Positions 44,090-52,573 of a stretch of 64,000 nucleotides of DNA are shown here, piece by piece. The DNA comes from Paraburkholderia sp. CNPSo 3272 (GTDB taxonomy: Bacteria; Pseudomonadota; Gammaproteobacteria; Burkholderiales; Burkholderiaceae), in the NCBI RefSeq assembly GCF_024206495.1, contig NZ_JAMBPQ010000003.1:310001-374000 (forward strand), in the 5' to 3' direction. Made by a program: the position numbers and the translations under genes. Each line of letters starts with the position of its first letter. Position 1 is the stretch's first letter. The notes beneath the pieces were generated by a model. The model saw only the letters and a program-made list of their open reading frames with translations, had not been told where the DNA came from and searched no databases.

Positions 44090-45421
44090 ATGCTCACGCA
44101 TGCCGAGCCCACAGCGGGCGAATTGACGACGACCAACACGAGCGTGCCCGCTTACGCGTGGGTGGTGTTCGCCTTGACGGTCGGGCTTCTGCTTTCTGAC
44201 TACATGTCGCGCCAGGTCCTGAATGCCGTGTTCCCGCTGCTCAAGACCACATGGAACCTTTCGGACACGCAGCTCGGCTCCCTGAGCAGCGTGGTCGCGC
44301 TGATGGTAGGCGTGCTCACGTTTCCGCTTTCGGTGCTGGCCGACCGCTGGGGCCGTGTGAAGAGCATCGTCCTGATGGCGGCGCTGTGGAGCATCGCCAC
44401 GCTTGGCTGCGCGCTCTCGACGAACTACGGCGAAATGCTGCTTGCACGCGCCTTCGTCGGCATCGGCGAAGCGGCTTATGGCAGCGTCGGGATTGCCGTT
44501 GTCCTAAGTATTTTTCCGGTGCGGCTGCGCTCCACGATTACGGGCGCGTTCATGGCGGGCGGCGCGTTCGGCTCGGTGCTGGGCATGGGGCTCGGCGGAG
44601 CGGTGGCGGCGCAGCTTGGCTGGCGCGCGGCGTTTGGCGCGATGGCGGCCATGGGGATCGTGCTGGTCGTGATCTATCGCCTCGTCGTCACGGAAAAGGG
44701 CCTCGCCCCGCTGCAGCCGGCAAACGTGAGCCGCGAGGCGAATGGCCTCGGGATGCGCATGAGCCTGCGCGCGCTGCTCAAGGGCTTGTTTTCCACGCGC
44801 TCCGTGGTGTGTGCATATGTGGGCAGCGGCGTGCATCTGCTCGTGCCGGCGGCCGTATGGAGCTGGCTGCCGAGCTTCCTGAACCGCTACTACGGCATGG
44901 CCACCGGCAAGGCGGCCGGGACAGCCGCCCTGTTCGTGCTCGTGACCGGCGTCGGCATGGTGGTGTGCGGCAACCTCGCGGACCGCTTCAGCAAGGATAA
45001 CGGCGCGCGCAAATGGAGCATCGCCGTTGCGTACTGCCTGATCTGCTTCGCGCTGCTCACGGTTGGCCTGCGCATGCCGGCGGGTTCGGCGCAGCTGGTC
45101 CTGATCGGCGCGGCCATGTTCTTCTGCGCGGGCGCGGCGGGCCCCTCGGGCGCAATGGTGGCGAACCTCACGCCGCCCTCGATCCACGCCTCGGCGTTCG
45201 CTACGCTCACGCTGGCGAACAACCTGCTCGGCCTTGCACCCGCCGCGGTGCTCACGGGCATGGCCGCCGACCATATCGGCCTGCTTTGCGCGCTGCAGCT
45301 CGTACCGTTTGCGCCGCTCGTGGCGGCAGTGGTTTTCCTGATCGGCAAGCGTAATTACGCCGTCGATCTGGATCGTGTGAACGCACTGCGCGAAGAAGCC
45401 GGTGCTCACGCACAACGATGA
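44090..45421 (+). CDS. MFS transporter, 443 aa
   Basis: A 12-helix major facilitator with the aromatic-acid/sialate-type motif 'LLLSDYMSRQVLNAVFPLLK' and 'VLADRWGRVKSIVLMAALWS'. I chose the ATG at 44090 with GGAGA upstream. Placed between the BKACE and oxidoreductase genes, it is the probable importer for the compound degraded by this cluster. Substrate specificity cannot be read from the sequence. The spacing to neighbours (132 bp upstream, 70 bp downstream) is compatible with a single operon. Confidence 0.9.
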   Translation: MLTHAEPTAGELTTTNTSVPAYAWVVFALTVGLLLSDYMSRQVLNAVFPLLKTTWNLSDTQLGSLSSVVALMVGVLTFPLSVLADRWGRVKSIVLMAALWSIATLGCALSTNYGEMLLARAFVGIGEAAYGSVGIAVVLSIFPVRLRSTITGAFMAGGAFGSVLGMGLGGAVAAQLGWRAAFGAMAAMGIVLVVIYRLVVTEKGLAPLQPANVSREANGLGMRMSLRALLKGLFSTRSVVCAYVGSGVHLLVPAAVWSWLPSFLNRYYGMATGKAAGTAALFVLVTGVGMVVCGNLADRFSKDNGARKWSIAVAYCLICFALLTVGLRMPAGSAQLVLIGAAMFFCAGAAGPSGAMVANLTPPSIHASAFATLTLANNLLGLAPAAVLTGMAADHIGLLCALQLVPFAPLVAAVVFLIGKRNYAVDLDRVNALREEAGAHAQR

Positions 45422-45491
45422 AATTGAACAGACAGTTCGAGTCGGCTTGAGTTCGAGTCGACGCGTTTGAGTAAAGGATAGGAGATTGAAC

Positions 45492-46472
45492 ATGGCGAAA
45501 GCAGTGCGCTTCCACAAAACCGGCGGTCCCGAAGTCTTGCGCTACGAGAGCGTCGAAGTGGGCGACCCCGGCCCCGGACAGGTCCGCCTGCGCCATGAGG
45601 CGGTCGGCCTGAATTTCGCGGACACCTACTTCCGCTCCGGCCTGTACCCTGTCCCGCTGCCTGCTGGCATGGGCGTGGAAGCCGCGGGCGTGGTCGAGGC
45701 CGTGGGCCCCGAAGTGAGCAACGTCACGGTGGGCGACCGCGTGACCTACACAGGCTTCATCAACACGCTCGGCGCGTACAGCACCGAACGCCTGGTTCCC
45801 GCAGCACCGCTCATCAAGCTGCCCGACGCGATCGCGTGCGAAACGGCGGCCGGCATGACCATGCGAGGCCTCACTTCGTCGTACCTGATGCGCCGCATCC
45901 ACGACTTCAAGGCGGGCGACACGATCCTGCTGCATGCCGCGGCAGGCGGTGTCGGATTGATCGTCTCGCAGTGGGCGAAGCTGCTGGGCCTCACGGTGAT
46001 CGGCACGGTATCGAACGAGGCGAAGGGCGAAGTGGCGCGTGCGCACGGCTGCGACCACATCGTCTACTACGGCCGCGAAGACGTCGCGAAGCGCGTGCGC
46101 CAACTGACGAACGGCGTGGGCGTGAACGTGGTGTTCGACAGCGTGGGCAAAGATACCTTCGAGGCGTCGCTCGACTCGCTCAAGCGCCGCGGCCTGATGG
46201 TTTGCGTCGGCACGGCTTCCGGTCCGATTCCGCCGTTCAATCCGCAAATCCTCGCGATGAAGGGCTCGCTCTATCTCACGCGCCCGGCGCTGGCGGACTA
46301 TATCGCCGACCCCGCGGAGAAGAACGAGCTCGCCGGCGAGCTTTTCGGGCATGTCGCCGCGGGCCGCATCAAGATCGAACTGAACCAGCGTTACGCGCTG
46401 GAAGATGCGGTGCAGGCGCATCGCGACCTCGAAGCACGCAAGACGACGGGGTCGTCGGTCTTCGTCATATGA
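45492..46472 (+). CDS. NADPH:quinone oxidoreductase-like MDR protein, 326 aa
   Basis: A zinc-free QOR: 'MAKAVRFHKTGGPEVLRYES' opens the GroES-like domain. 'DTILLHAAAGGVGLIVSQWA' is the AAxxGVG nucleotide-binding motif and 'GVNVVFDSVGKDTFEASLDS' is typical. The start is ATG at 45492 with GGAG upstream. It lies in the catabolic cluster, just upstream of the dioxygenase gene (10 bp), and may reduce an enone or quinone intermediate, which is inference. Confidence 0.9.
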   Translation: MAKAVRFHKTGGPEVLRYESVEVGDPGPGQVRLRHEAVGLNFADTYFRSGLYPVPLPAGMGVEAAGVVEAVGPEVSNVTVGDRVTYTGFINTLGAYSTERLVPAAPLIKLPDAIACETAAGMTMRGLTSSYLMRRIHDFKAGDTILLHAAAGGVGLIVSQWAKLLGLTVIGTVSNEAKGEVARAHGCDHIVYYGREDVAKRVRQLTNGVGVNVVFDSVGKDTFEASLDSLKRRGLMVCVGTASGPIPPFNPQILAMKGSLYLTRPALADYIADPAEKNELAGELFGHVAAGRIKIELNQRYALEDAVQAHRDLEARKTTGSSVFVI

Positions 46473-46482
46473 GGAGCGCAGC

Positions 46483-47331
46483 ATGAAAGTCGAACAACTG
46501 ACCTATGCCATCGGCGCGGAATTGACCGGCGTGAATCTCGCCGATGCCGTTCACGACGACGCTCTCTTTGCCGAGATTCGCGCGGCGCTGCTCAAGCACC
46601 GTGTGCTGTTCCTGCGCGATCAGAACATCACGCGCACCGAACACGTGGCATTTGCGCGCCGCTTCGGCGAGCTGGAGGATCATCCGGTTGCGGGCAGCGA
46701 CCCGGAGCATCCGGGCCTGGTGCGCATCTACAAGACCCCGGACCAGCCCAACGACCGGTACGAAAACGCGTGGCACGCGGACGCCACCTGGCGCGAGGCG
46801 CCGCAGTTCGGCGCGGTGCTGCGCTGCGTGGAGTGCCCGCCCGTGGGCGGCGACACGATGTGGGCGAACATGGCGCTCGCCTACGATAAGCTGCCGGAAC
46901 ACGTGAAGGCGCAGATCGCCGGGCTGTATGCCCGCCATAGTATCGAGGCGAGCTTCGGCGCGGCCATGCCGATCGAGAAACGCCATGCCTTGAAGGCGCA
47001 GTTTCCCGATGCGGAACATCCGGTGGTGCGCACGCATCCGGAGACCGGCGAGAAAGTGCTGTTCGTGAGCGCATTCACGACGCACTTCACGAACTATCAC
47101 ACGCCCGAGCGCGTGCGCTTCGGGCAGGACGCCAACCCGGGCGCGGGCGACCTGCTGCGCTATCTCGTGAGCCAGGCCTATATTCCGGAGTACCAGGTAC
47201 GCTGGCGATGGAAGCCGAACAGCTTCGCGATCTGGGACAACCGCAGCACCCAGCACTATGCGGTGATGGACTATCCGCCGTGCCACCGCAAGATGGAACG
47301 CGCTGGCATCATCGGTGACAAGCCTTACTGA
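46483..47331 (+). CDS. TauD/TfdA-family Fe(II)/2-oxoglutarate dioxygenase, 282 aa
   Basis: The HxD metal motif is His98 and Asp100 ('NAWHADATW'), the distal His is His258 ('STQHYAVMDYPP'), and Arg273 is the likely 2-oxoglutarate anchor ('RKMERAGI'). The length and 'LKHRVLFLRDQNITRTEHVA' are typical of the family, which hydroxylates taurine, 2,4-D, carbamates, butyrobetaines and others. A hydroxylase that releases a carbonyl product would fit a pathway that feeds a beta-keto acid to the BKACE enzyme; this is inference. The start is ATG at 46483 with GAGGAG upstream. Confidence 0.92.
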   Translation: MKVEQLTYAIGAELTGVNLADAVHDDALFAEIRAALLKHRVLFLRDQNITRTEHVAFARRFGELEDHPVAGSDPEHPGLVRIYKTPDQPNDRYENAWHADATWREAPQFGAVLRCVECPPVGGDTMWANMALAYDKLPEHVKAQIAGLYARHSIEASFGAAMPIEKRHALKAQFPDAEHPVVRTHPETGEKVLFVSAFTTHFTNYHTPERVRFGQDANPGAGDLLRYLVSQAYIPEYQVRWRWKPNSFAIWDNRSTQHYAVMDYPPCHRKMERAGIIGDKPY

Positions 47332-47353
47332 AGTGCGCAGGAGACCAAAGAAA

Positions 47354-47914
47354 ATGACGCTGAAGTCCACACCGACCATCCTGATGGTCCCGGGGTTGCG
47401 CGACCACGTGGCGGAGCACTGGCAAACGCTGCTGCAGCACAAGCTGCCCAACGCGGCTTCGGTGCCTCCGCTCGAGCACGACAAGCTCAGTTGCGCGGCG
47501 CGCGTAGCGGCGCTCGACGCGGCGCTCGCGAAGATCGACGGTCCCGTCATTCTCGTGGCGCACAGTGCGGGCGTGATGATCACGGTGCATTGGGCGCAGC
47601 AGTACAGCCGCAAGATTCACGGCGCGCTGCTCGCCGCGCCGGCCGACCTCGAAACGCCGCTGCCGCCGGGTTACCCGCCATTCGAAGCACTGGCCGGGAA
47701 CGGCTGGAACCCGATTCCGCGCAAGCCGCTGCCGTTCCCGAGCATCGTGGGCGCAAGCCGCAACGATCCGCTCGCGCGCTTCGAGCGCGTGGAGGCCATG
47801 GCGAAGGACTGGGGCAGCAGCCTCGTCGACCTGGGCGAAGTCGGTCACCTGAATCCCGCAGCGGGTTTTGGCGAATGGCCGATGGCGGAGATGTTGATTC
47901 ATGAACTTGTCTGA
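47354..47914 (+). CDS. RBBP9/YdeN-type serine hydrolase, 186 aa
   Basis: A short alpha/beta hydrolase with nucleophile Ser71 in 'VILVAHSAGVMITVH', Asp in 'VGASRNDPLARFERV' and His in 'LGEVGHLNPAAGFGEWPMAE'. This is the RBBP9/YdeN outline. The start is ATG at 47354 with AGGAGA upstream. It overlaps the DsbA-like gene by 14 bp, so the two are translationally linked. It could act as an esterase or amidase early in the pathway; inference. Confidence 0.88.
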   Translation: MTLKSTPTILMVPGLRDHVAEHWQTLLQHKLPNAASVPPLEHDKLSCAARVAALDAALAKIDGPVILVAHSAGVMITVHWAQQYSRKIHGALLAAPADLETPLPPGYPPFEALAGNGWNPIPRKPLPFPSIVGASRNDPLARFERVEAMAKDWGSSLVDLGEVGHLNPAAGFGEWPMAEMLIHELV

Positions 47915-48611
47915 TCAAAATTGGGCGGCGCAGGCGAGGCGCGACGCGGGCGAACCGCCCGTGCTGGCGATCGAAGCGTTCTTCGACTTCATCTGCCCGT
48001 GGTGCCTGATCGGCAAGCGCAATCTGGACGCAGCCCTCGCGCGTTTCGCGAATTCGCGGCCCGATGTGCGCGTGCGTGTGCAGTGGCGCTCGCACCAACT
48101 GCTGCCGTGGACGCCGCTCGAAGGCATGCCGTATCAGGCGTTCTATCGCGACCGCCTGGGCAGCGCCGAAGCGGTGGCCGCACGGCGTGCGCAGGTGCAG
48201 CGCGCGGGGCGCGACGCGGATGTCGAGTTCGCGTTCGAGCGCATCGAACTGCTGCCGAACACCGGTGCGGCGCACGACCTCGTCACGTTTGCCGCCAGCC
48301 GCGGCACACGCGAACAGAGCGCGGCGCTGATCGACCGCGTGCTCAAGGCCTACTTCATGGAAGGCCAGAACATCGGCGATCACGCGGTGCTCGAGCGTCT
48401 GGGTCTCGAATGCGGCCTCGAGCGCGAGAGCCTGGTGGCGCACATTGCCGCATCGAAGCGCCTCGCGGACCCGACCGGTCGCCGCGCGCCCTACGCCGAC
48501 CCGCAGGTGAACGGCGTGCCGTATTTCGTGTTCAACACGGGGTATTCGCTCTCGGGCGTGTATTCGCCGGTGGCGATGGCGGGCACGATGGCGCTGGCGG
48601 TAACGCACTGA
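47901..48611 (+). CDS. DsbA family (FrnE-like) oxidoreductase, 236 aa
   Basis: A thioredoxin fold with CPWC at residues 32-35 ('FFDFICPWCLIGKRN') and a helical insert, as in FrnE and 2-hydroxychromene-2-carboxylate isomerases. The C-terminal cis-Pro loop is 'GVPYFVFNTGYSLSGVYSPV'. There is no signal peptide, so cytoplasmic. FrnE-like members often transform small ring compounds in catabolic or antibiotic pathways rather than catalysing periplasmic disulfide exchange. It overlaps the hydrolase gene and is followed by the Rieske gene after 30 bp. Confidence 0.88.
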   Translation: MNLSDQNWAAQARRDAGEPPVLAIEAFFDFICPWCLIGKRNLDAALARFANSRPDVRVRVQWRSHQLLPWTPLEGMPYQAFYRDRLGSAEAVAARRAQVQRAGRDADVEFAFERIELLPNTGAAHDLVTFAASRGTREQSAALIDRVLKAYFMEGQNIGDHAVLERLGLECGLERESLVAHIAASKRLADPTGRRAPYADPQVNGVPYFVFNTGYSLSGVYSPVAMAGTMALAVTH

Positions 48612-48641
48612 GGCGAGTGAAGGAAGTCGAGGGGAACGGGA

Positions 48642-48974
48642 ATGACACGTGAAGTAGCGGTCGGCACGGCCGACGAGCTTGCGCCGGGCCAGCGCAAGCT
48701 GGTTTTCGTCGATGGCCGCAGCATCGTTCTGTTCAACATCGAAGGACGGCTGCACGCGATCGACAATTCGTGTCCCCACAACGGTGCCTCGCTCGCGAGC
48801 GGTCCGCTCGAAGGTTGCATGGTGCGCTGTCCGGCGCACGGACTGCGCTTCGACGTGCGCAGCGGCTGCATGCCTGGCGCGGGCGGACTAAAGCTCACGA
48901 CATTTCCTGTGCGCGCCGTGCAAGGAAAGCTGCTGGTGAGTGTTATGGAAACGCCGGCTTCCAGCGAGGCATAG
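48642..48974 (+). CDS. Rieske [2Fe-2S] ferredoxin-like protein, 110 aa
   Basis: A single Rieske domain with Cys44 and His46 ('NSCPHNGASL') and Cys63 and His66 ('MVRCPAHGLRFD'). No signal peptide or membrane helix. It is probably an electron carrier or a small non-heme component serving another enzyme of the cluster. No Rieske oxygenase alpha subunit or reductase is encoded nearby. The start is ATG at 48642. Confidence 0.9.
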   Translation: MTREVAVGTADELAPGQRKLVFVDGRSIVLFNIEGRLHAIDNSCPHNGASLASGPLEGCMVRCPAHGLRFDVRSGCMPGAGGLKLTTFPVRAVQGKLLVSVMETPASSEA

Positions 48975-49033
48975 CCGCGCGGCAGCGCATTGAAGAACCG
49001 CATATGTACAAGAGTCACTTAGGATAGCAAACC

Positions 49034-50665
49034 ATGCAAGGTCTGATGATGGAGCAGCCGCTTCTGGTCGCTTCGCTGCTCGAGCACGCAGAACGCCATC
49101 ACGGCGCGCGGGAAATCGTCTCGCGCCGCGTGGAAGGCGACATTCACCGCTACCGCTATCAGGATCTCGCGCAGCGCGCGCGCCGCATGGCGAATGCGCT
49201 GTCGAGCCTCGTCATTGCGACGGGCGAGCGCGTCGCGACGCTGGCATGGAACGGCTACCGGCACATGGAGCTGTACTTCGCGGTATCGGGTTCGGGCGCC
49301 GTGCTCCATACGCTGAATCCGCGCCTGCATGCCGACCAGCTCGTGTACATCATCGAGCATGCGCACGACCGCGTGATCTTCTTCGATCTCACATTCCTGC
49401 CGCTCGTCGAAAGCGTCGCCTCGCGCGTGACGACCCCGAAGTTCTTCATTGCCATGACCGATCGCGCACATATGCCGCGCAACCATCGCCTTGGATCGAG
49501 ACTGCTCTGCTACGAGGACCTGATCGACAATCACAAGGACGACTTCGAATGGCCCTTGCTCGATGAAAACAGCGCCTCGTCGCTCTGCTATACGTCGGGC
49601 ACGACCGGCAATCCGAAAGGCGTGCTCTATAGCCACCGCTCGACGCTGCTGCACACCTACGCGGCGGCGCTGCCCGATGCGCTGAACTGCTCGGCGCGCG
49701 ACGCGATCCTGCCAGTGGTGCCGATGTTCCATGTGAATGCGTGGGGCCTGCCGTACATAGCCTGCATGACCGGTGCGAAGCTCGTGTTTCCGGGCCCGGC
49801 GCTCGATGGCATGTCGCTCTATCAACTGATCGAGGAAGAGCAGGTCACCGTGTCGGCTGGCGTTCCCACTGTCTGGCAGGGGCTGCTTTCGCACGTCGAG
49901 TCGGTAGCGGCTTCGTTCTCCTCCATGCGCCGCACGGTCATCGGCGGCGCGCCGTGCCCGACCGCGATGACCCAGGCGTTCCAGAAGCGCTATCACGTCG
50001 ACGTGCTGCACGCGTGGGGCATGACGGAGCTGAGCCCGGTTGGCACGGTCTGCAGCTTCAAGGCGCGCCAGACCGGGCTGGCCGAAGGCGAGCGCTATGC
50101 TCTGCAGGCGAAACAGGGGCGCTCGGTGTTCGGCATCGACATGAGGATCGTCGACGCCGCGGGGGAGGAACTGCCCTGGGACGGCAGCGCAGCGGGCGAC
50201 CTGCAAGTGCGCGGCCACTGGGTCGCGAGCGACTACTTTGGCGGCGACTACGCCTCGCCCCTACAGGACGGCTGGTTCCCGACCGGCGACGTGGCGAAGA
50301 TCGATGCCGACGGTTTCATGCAGATGGTGGATCGCAGCAAGGACGTCATCAAGTCGGGCGGCGAGTGGATCAGTTCCGCCGACATTGAAAATGTCGCGAG
50401 CCTGCACCCCGAAGTCGCGACGGCGGTGTGCATTGCGGCGCGCCACCCGAAATGGGACGAGCGGCCGCTCTTGCTGATCGTGAAGAAGCCGGGTAGCGCG
50501 CTCGAAGCCGGCGACCTGCTCACGTTCTTCGACGGGCGCGTAGCGAAATGGTGGAAACCCGACGCCGTCATGTTCATCGACGCCGTGCCGATCGGCGCGA
50601 CGGGCAAGGTGCTCAAGAACCAGTTGCGCGATTTATACGGCGGCCACTATTTGCAAGCTGGTTAA
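49034..50665 (+). CDS. Acyl-CoA ligase (AMP-forming, AlkK/DmdB-like), 543 aa
   Basis: An adenylate-forming enzyme: 'SLCYTSGTTGNPKGVLYSHR' is the AMP-binding P-loop; 'HAWGMTELSPVGTVC' and 'GWFPTGDVAKIDADGFMQMV' are the A5 and A7-like motifs; 'DRSKDVIKSGGEWISSADIE' with a C-terminal Lys ('GATGKVLKNQLR') completes the two-domain design. It resembles medium-chain acyl-CoA ligases AlkK and methylthiopropionate-CoA ligase DmdB. It should activate a carboxylic acid intermediate to its CoA ester. Confidence 0.92.
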   Translation: MQGLMMEQPLLVASLLEHAERHHGAREIVSRRVEGDIHRYRYQDLAQRARRMANALSSLVIATGERVATLAWNGYRHMELYFAVSGSGAVLHTLNPRLHADQLVYIIEHAHDRVIFFDLTFLPLVESVASRVTTPKFFIAMTDRAHMPRNHRLGSRLLCYEDLIDNHKDDFEWPLLDENSASSLCYTSGTTGNPKGVLYSHRSTLLHTYAAALPDALNCSARDAILPVVPMFHVNAWGLPYIACMTGAKLVFPGPALDGMSLYQLIEEEQVTVSAGVPTVWQGLLSHVESVAASFSSMRRTVIGGAPCPTAMTQAFQKRYHVDVLHAWGMTELSPVGTVCSFKARQTGLAEGERYALQAKQGRSVFGIDMRIVDAAGEELPWDGSAAGDLQVRGHWVASDYFGGDYASPLQDGWFPTGDVAKIDADGFMQMVDRSKDVIKSGGEWISSADIENVASLHPEVATAVCIAARHPKWDERPLLLIVKKPGSALEAGDLLTFFDGRVAKWWKPDAVMFIDAVPIGATGKVLKNQLRDLYGGHYLQAG

Positions 50666-50774
50666 GGCCACTGGTCACAGAGTTTCATTCAGGCAATACC
50701 CTTCAGGCAATCCCCATCAGGCAACAACAAAAGGCGCCGGGACCACCCGGCAGCCACACACACGGAGAGAGGCA

Positions 50775-51926
50775 ATGAAATTGAAGTTCGGCAGCGTGGC
50801 AGCGCTGGTCCTGTTCGCCAGCACGGCGCATGCGCAATCGTCGGTCACGCTTTATGGCGTGGTAGACACCGGTGTGCTGTACCAGAGCACTTCGGCCGCG
50901 AACTTTTCAGGGACTGCGAAGAATCTGGGGAGCGTCTGGCAACTCAAGGACGGCGGCATCTTTTCGAGCATCTGGGGTTTGAAGGGAACCGAGGACATCG
51001 GCGGCGGCTACAAGATCAACTTCAAGCTGCAAGGGTCGTTCACGTCGAACAACGGCAAGCCGGGCCTGTCCGACACGCCGGGCGTAACGGCGCTGTTCAA
51101 CCAGATCACGACCATCGGCGGATCGGGTTGGTTCGGTTCGATCGACGCGGGCCGGCAGATCATCCCGATGATCTACGCGATGGCGGACACGGACGTACGC
51201 GGCGCGCAGTACTTCGGCAGTATTCTCACCGCGTGGCTGGGCCTCAATCAGGCGGCCGGCTGGCCGGGCACGAGCACGAACGCGCCAATCGGCGCGCTCT
51301 ATGACAGCAACGCGATCGTCTATAACTCGCCAAAGTTCTATGGCGCATCGCTTGCGCTCGAGTACGCGCCGGGTGGCGTGCCCGGGCGGTTCCAGGGCGG
51401 CACCCGCGAGTCGGCCGTGCTCAAGTACTCGAACTACGGCCTGAACCTGGCCGGCGTCTACTACAGCGGGCACGACACCAACCCGTACGCGGGCACTTAC
51501 CCGACGACGCCGGCCGCGCCGGCGACCGGCCGCAACAACAACAATTTCTATTATGTCGGCGCGATGTACACGATCAGCGGATTCTCGATATCCGGCTCGT
51601 TCAGCTCGTCCAACGCGTCCAGCCTGTTCACCAAAGCGACCTATAACTTCGAAATGATCTCGGCTGGCCTGGGTTACCAGTTCAGCCCGGTCTTCAAGGT
51701 CACTTCGGGCTACTACTATTTGAAGGACCGCAACAACTCGGCGAACCATTCGAGCGAAGTCGCCGTGGGGGCCGAATATAACCTCTCGAAGGCGACCAGG
51801 GCTTATGCCCAGGTCGGCTACGTCAGCAACAAGGGGACCATGAACCAGACGATCATCTACGGTGCGCCGGTCGCGCCGGGCCAGTCGACGACCGCGGCGA
51901 TGGTGGGGATTCGTCACGCGTTCTGA
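50775..51926 (+). CDS. Porin, Gram-negative general porin family, 383 aa
   Basis: The start is ATG at 50775 after GGAGAGAGG. The signal peptide ends 'ASTAHAQS', the mature protein opens 'SVTLYGVVDTGVLYQSTSAA', and the C-terminus 'MVGIRHAF' ends in Phe, as required for assembly. Markers 'WGLKGTEDIGGGYKINFKLQ' and 'GAEYNLSKATRAYAQVGYV' are family-typical. Placed at the end of the BKACE cluster, it may admit the cluster's substrate through the outer membrane. Confidence 0.93.
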   Translation: MKLKFGSVAALVLFASTAHAQSSVTLYGVVDTGVLYQSTSAANFSGTAKNLGSVWQLKDGGIFSSIWGLKGTEDIGGGYKINFKLQGSFTSNNGKPGLSDTPGVTALFNQITTIGGSGWFGSIDAGRQIIPMIYAMADTDVRGAQYFGSILTAWLGLNQAAGWPGTSTNAPIGALYDSNAIVYNSPKFYGASLALEYAPGGVPGRFQGGTRESAVLKYSNYGLNLAGVYYSGHDTNPYAGTYPTTPAAPATGRNNNNFYYVGAMYTISGFSISGSFSSSNASSLFTKATYNFEMISAGLGYQFSPVFKVTSGYYYLKDRNNSANHSSEVAVGAEYNLSKATRAYAQVGYVSNKGTMNQTIIYGAPVAPGQSTTAAMVGIRHAF

Positions 51927-51959
51927 TCCTCATAAACTCAAGAAGAAACGGAGCAATTC

Positions 51960-52337
51960 ATGAAGAAGACCACGGTAGCTGGATTGGCGATCGCGACGCT
52001 CGTCGCGGCGGCTTCCATGAGTGCGTGGGCGCAGGGTGACGCGAGCACGCCAGCGGGGGCACAGGCGGCGTCCGCGACGGCGGCGGCCCCGGCGGTACCC
52101 ACGGACAGGCAGGCAAATCGCGCCATGCGCCGCAAGGTGTATGCGGCCATCGGGAAGGACAAGTCGATCAACGCGGGCAACATCAGCGTCGGGGCCAAGG
52201 GTAGCGCGATTACGCTGAACGGGACCGTTTCGGACACCGCGCAGATCGCCAGGGTCGAGGAGATCGCGAGGGGCGTGCCCGGTGTGACGTCGGTGACCAA
52301 CAAGCTGACGGTCAAGAAGTCTTTCGGCGGCATGTAA
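51960..52337 (+). CDS. Exported BON-domain protein, 125 aa
   Basis: A signal peptide ('VAGLAIATLVAAASMSAWAQ') is followed by an Ala-rich linker and one BON domain ('ISVGAKGSAITLNGTVSDTA', 'VEEIARGVPGVTSVTNKLTV'). BON domains in OsmY-like proteins bind lipid in the periplasm. It lies 33 bp after the porin gene and is the last gene of the plus-strand run. The start is ATG at 51960. Confidence 0.88.
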   Translation: MKKTTVAGLAIATLVAAASMSAWAQGDASTPAGAQAASATAAAPAVPTDRQANRAMRRKVYAAIGKDKSINAGNISVGAKGSAITLNGTVSDTAQIARVEEIARGVPGVTSVTNKLTVKKSFGGM

Positions 52338-52537
52338 GCCGCCACAAGAGGCGCGGAGTGCGGCGAGGCCGGGAGTCCCCCTGGTCGCGCCGCGCTTCGC
52401 CCAGCAGCACAGAGGTGGAATTCAGCCGGCCTCTTGCTGCTACTCCGGACTGCTAACAACAATCCGGAGCGTCGATCAGACTCGTGTTCAGGCGCGAGTC
52501 TGGAGGCGTGAGTTCGACGTTAGAGTCGGAGCGTTTT

Positions 52538-52573
52538 ATCGCCGTTTCGCGAGTGCGGAACGGCGATTTTTTT
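52538..52573 (+). terminator. Rho-independent terminator, plus strand
   Basis: The inverted repeat ATCGCCGTTTCGC (52538-52550) and GCGGAACGGCGAT (52555-52567), with a mismatch, is followed by a T-run at 52567-52573. It would end transcription from the porin/BON side. It overlaps the 3' end of the convergent DUF2182 gene. Confidence 0.6.

Noticed and set aside
47901..48611. Periplasmic DsbA disulfide oxidase
   Set aside because: No signal peptide; the CPWC and FrnE-type outline and position in a catabolic cluster point to a cytoplasmic FrnE/HCCA-isomerase-like protein.
42902..51926. L-carnitine degradation operon
   Set aside because: A BKACE gene is present, but there is no carnitine dehydrogenase or betainyl-CoA thioesterase. 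The dioxygenase and Rieske gene do not fit that pathway.
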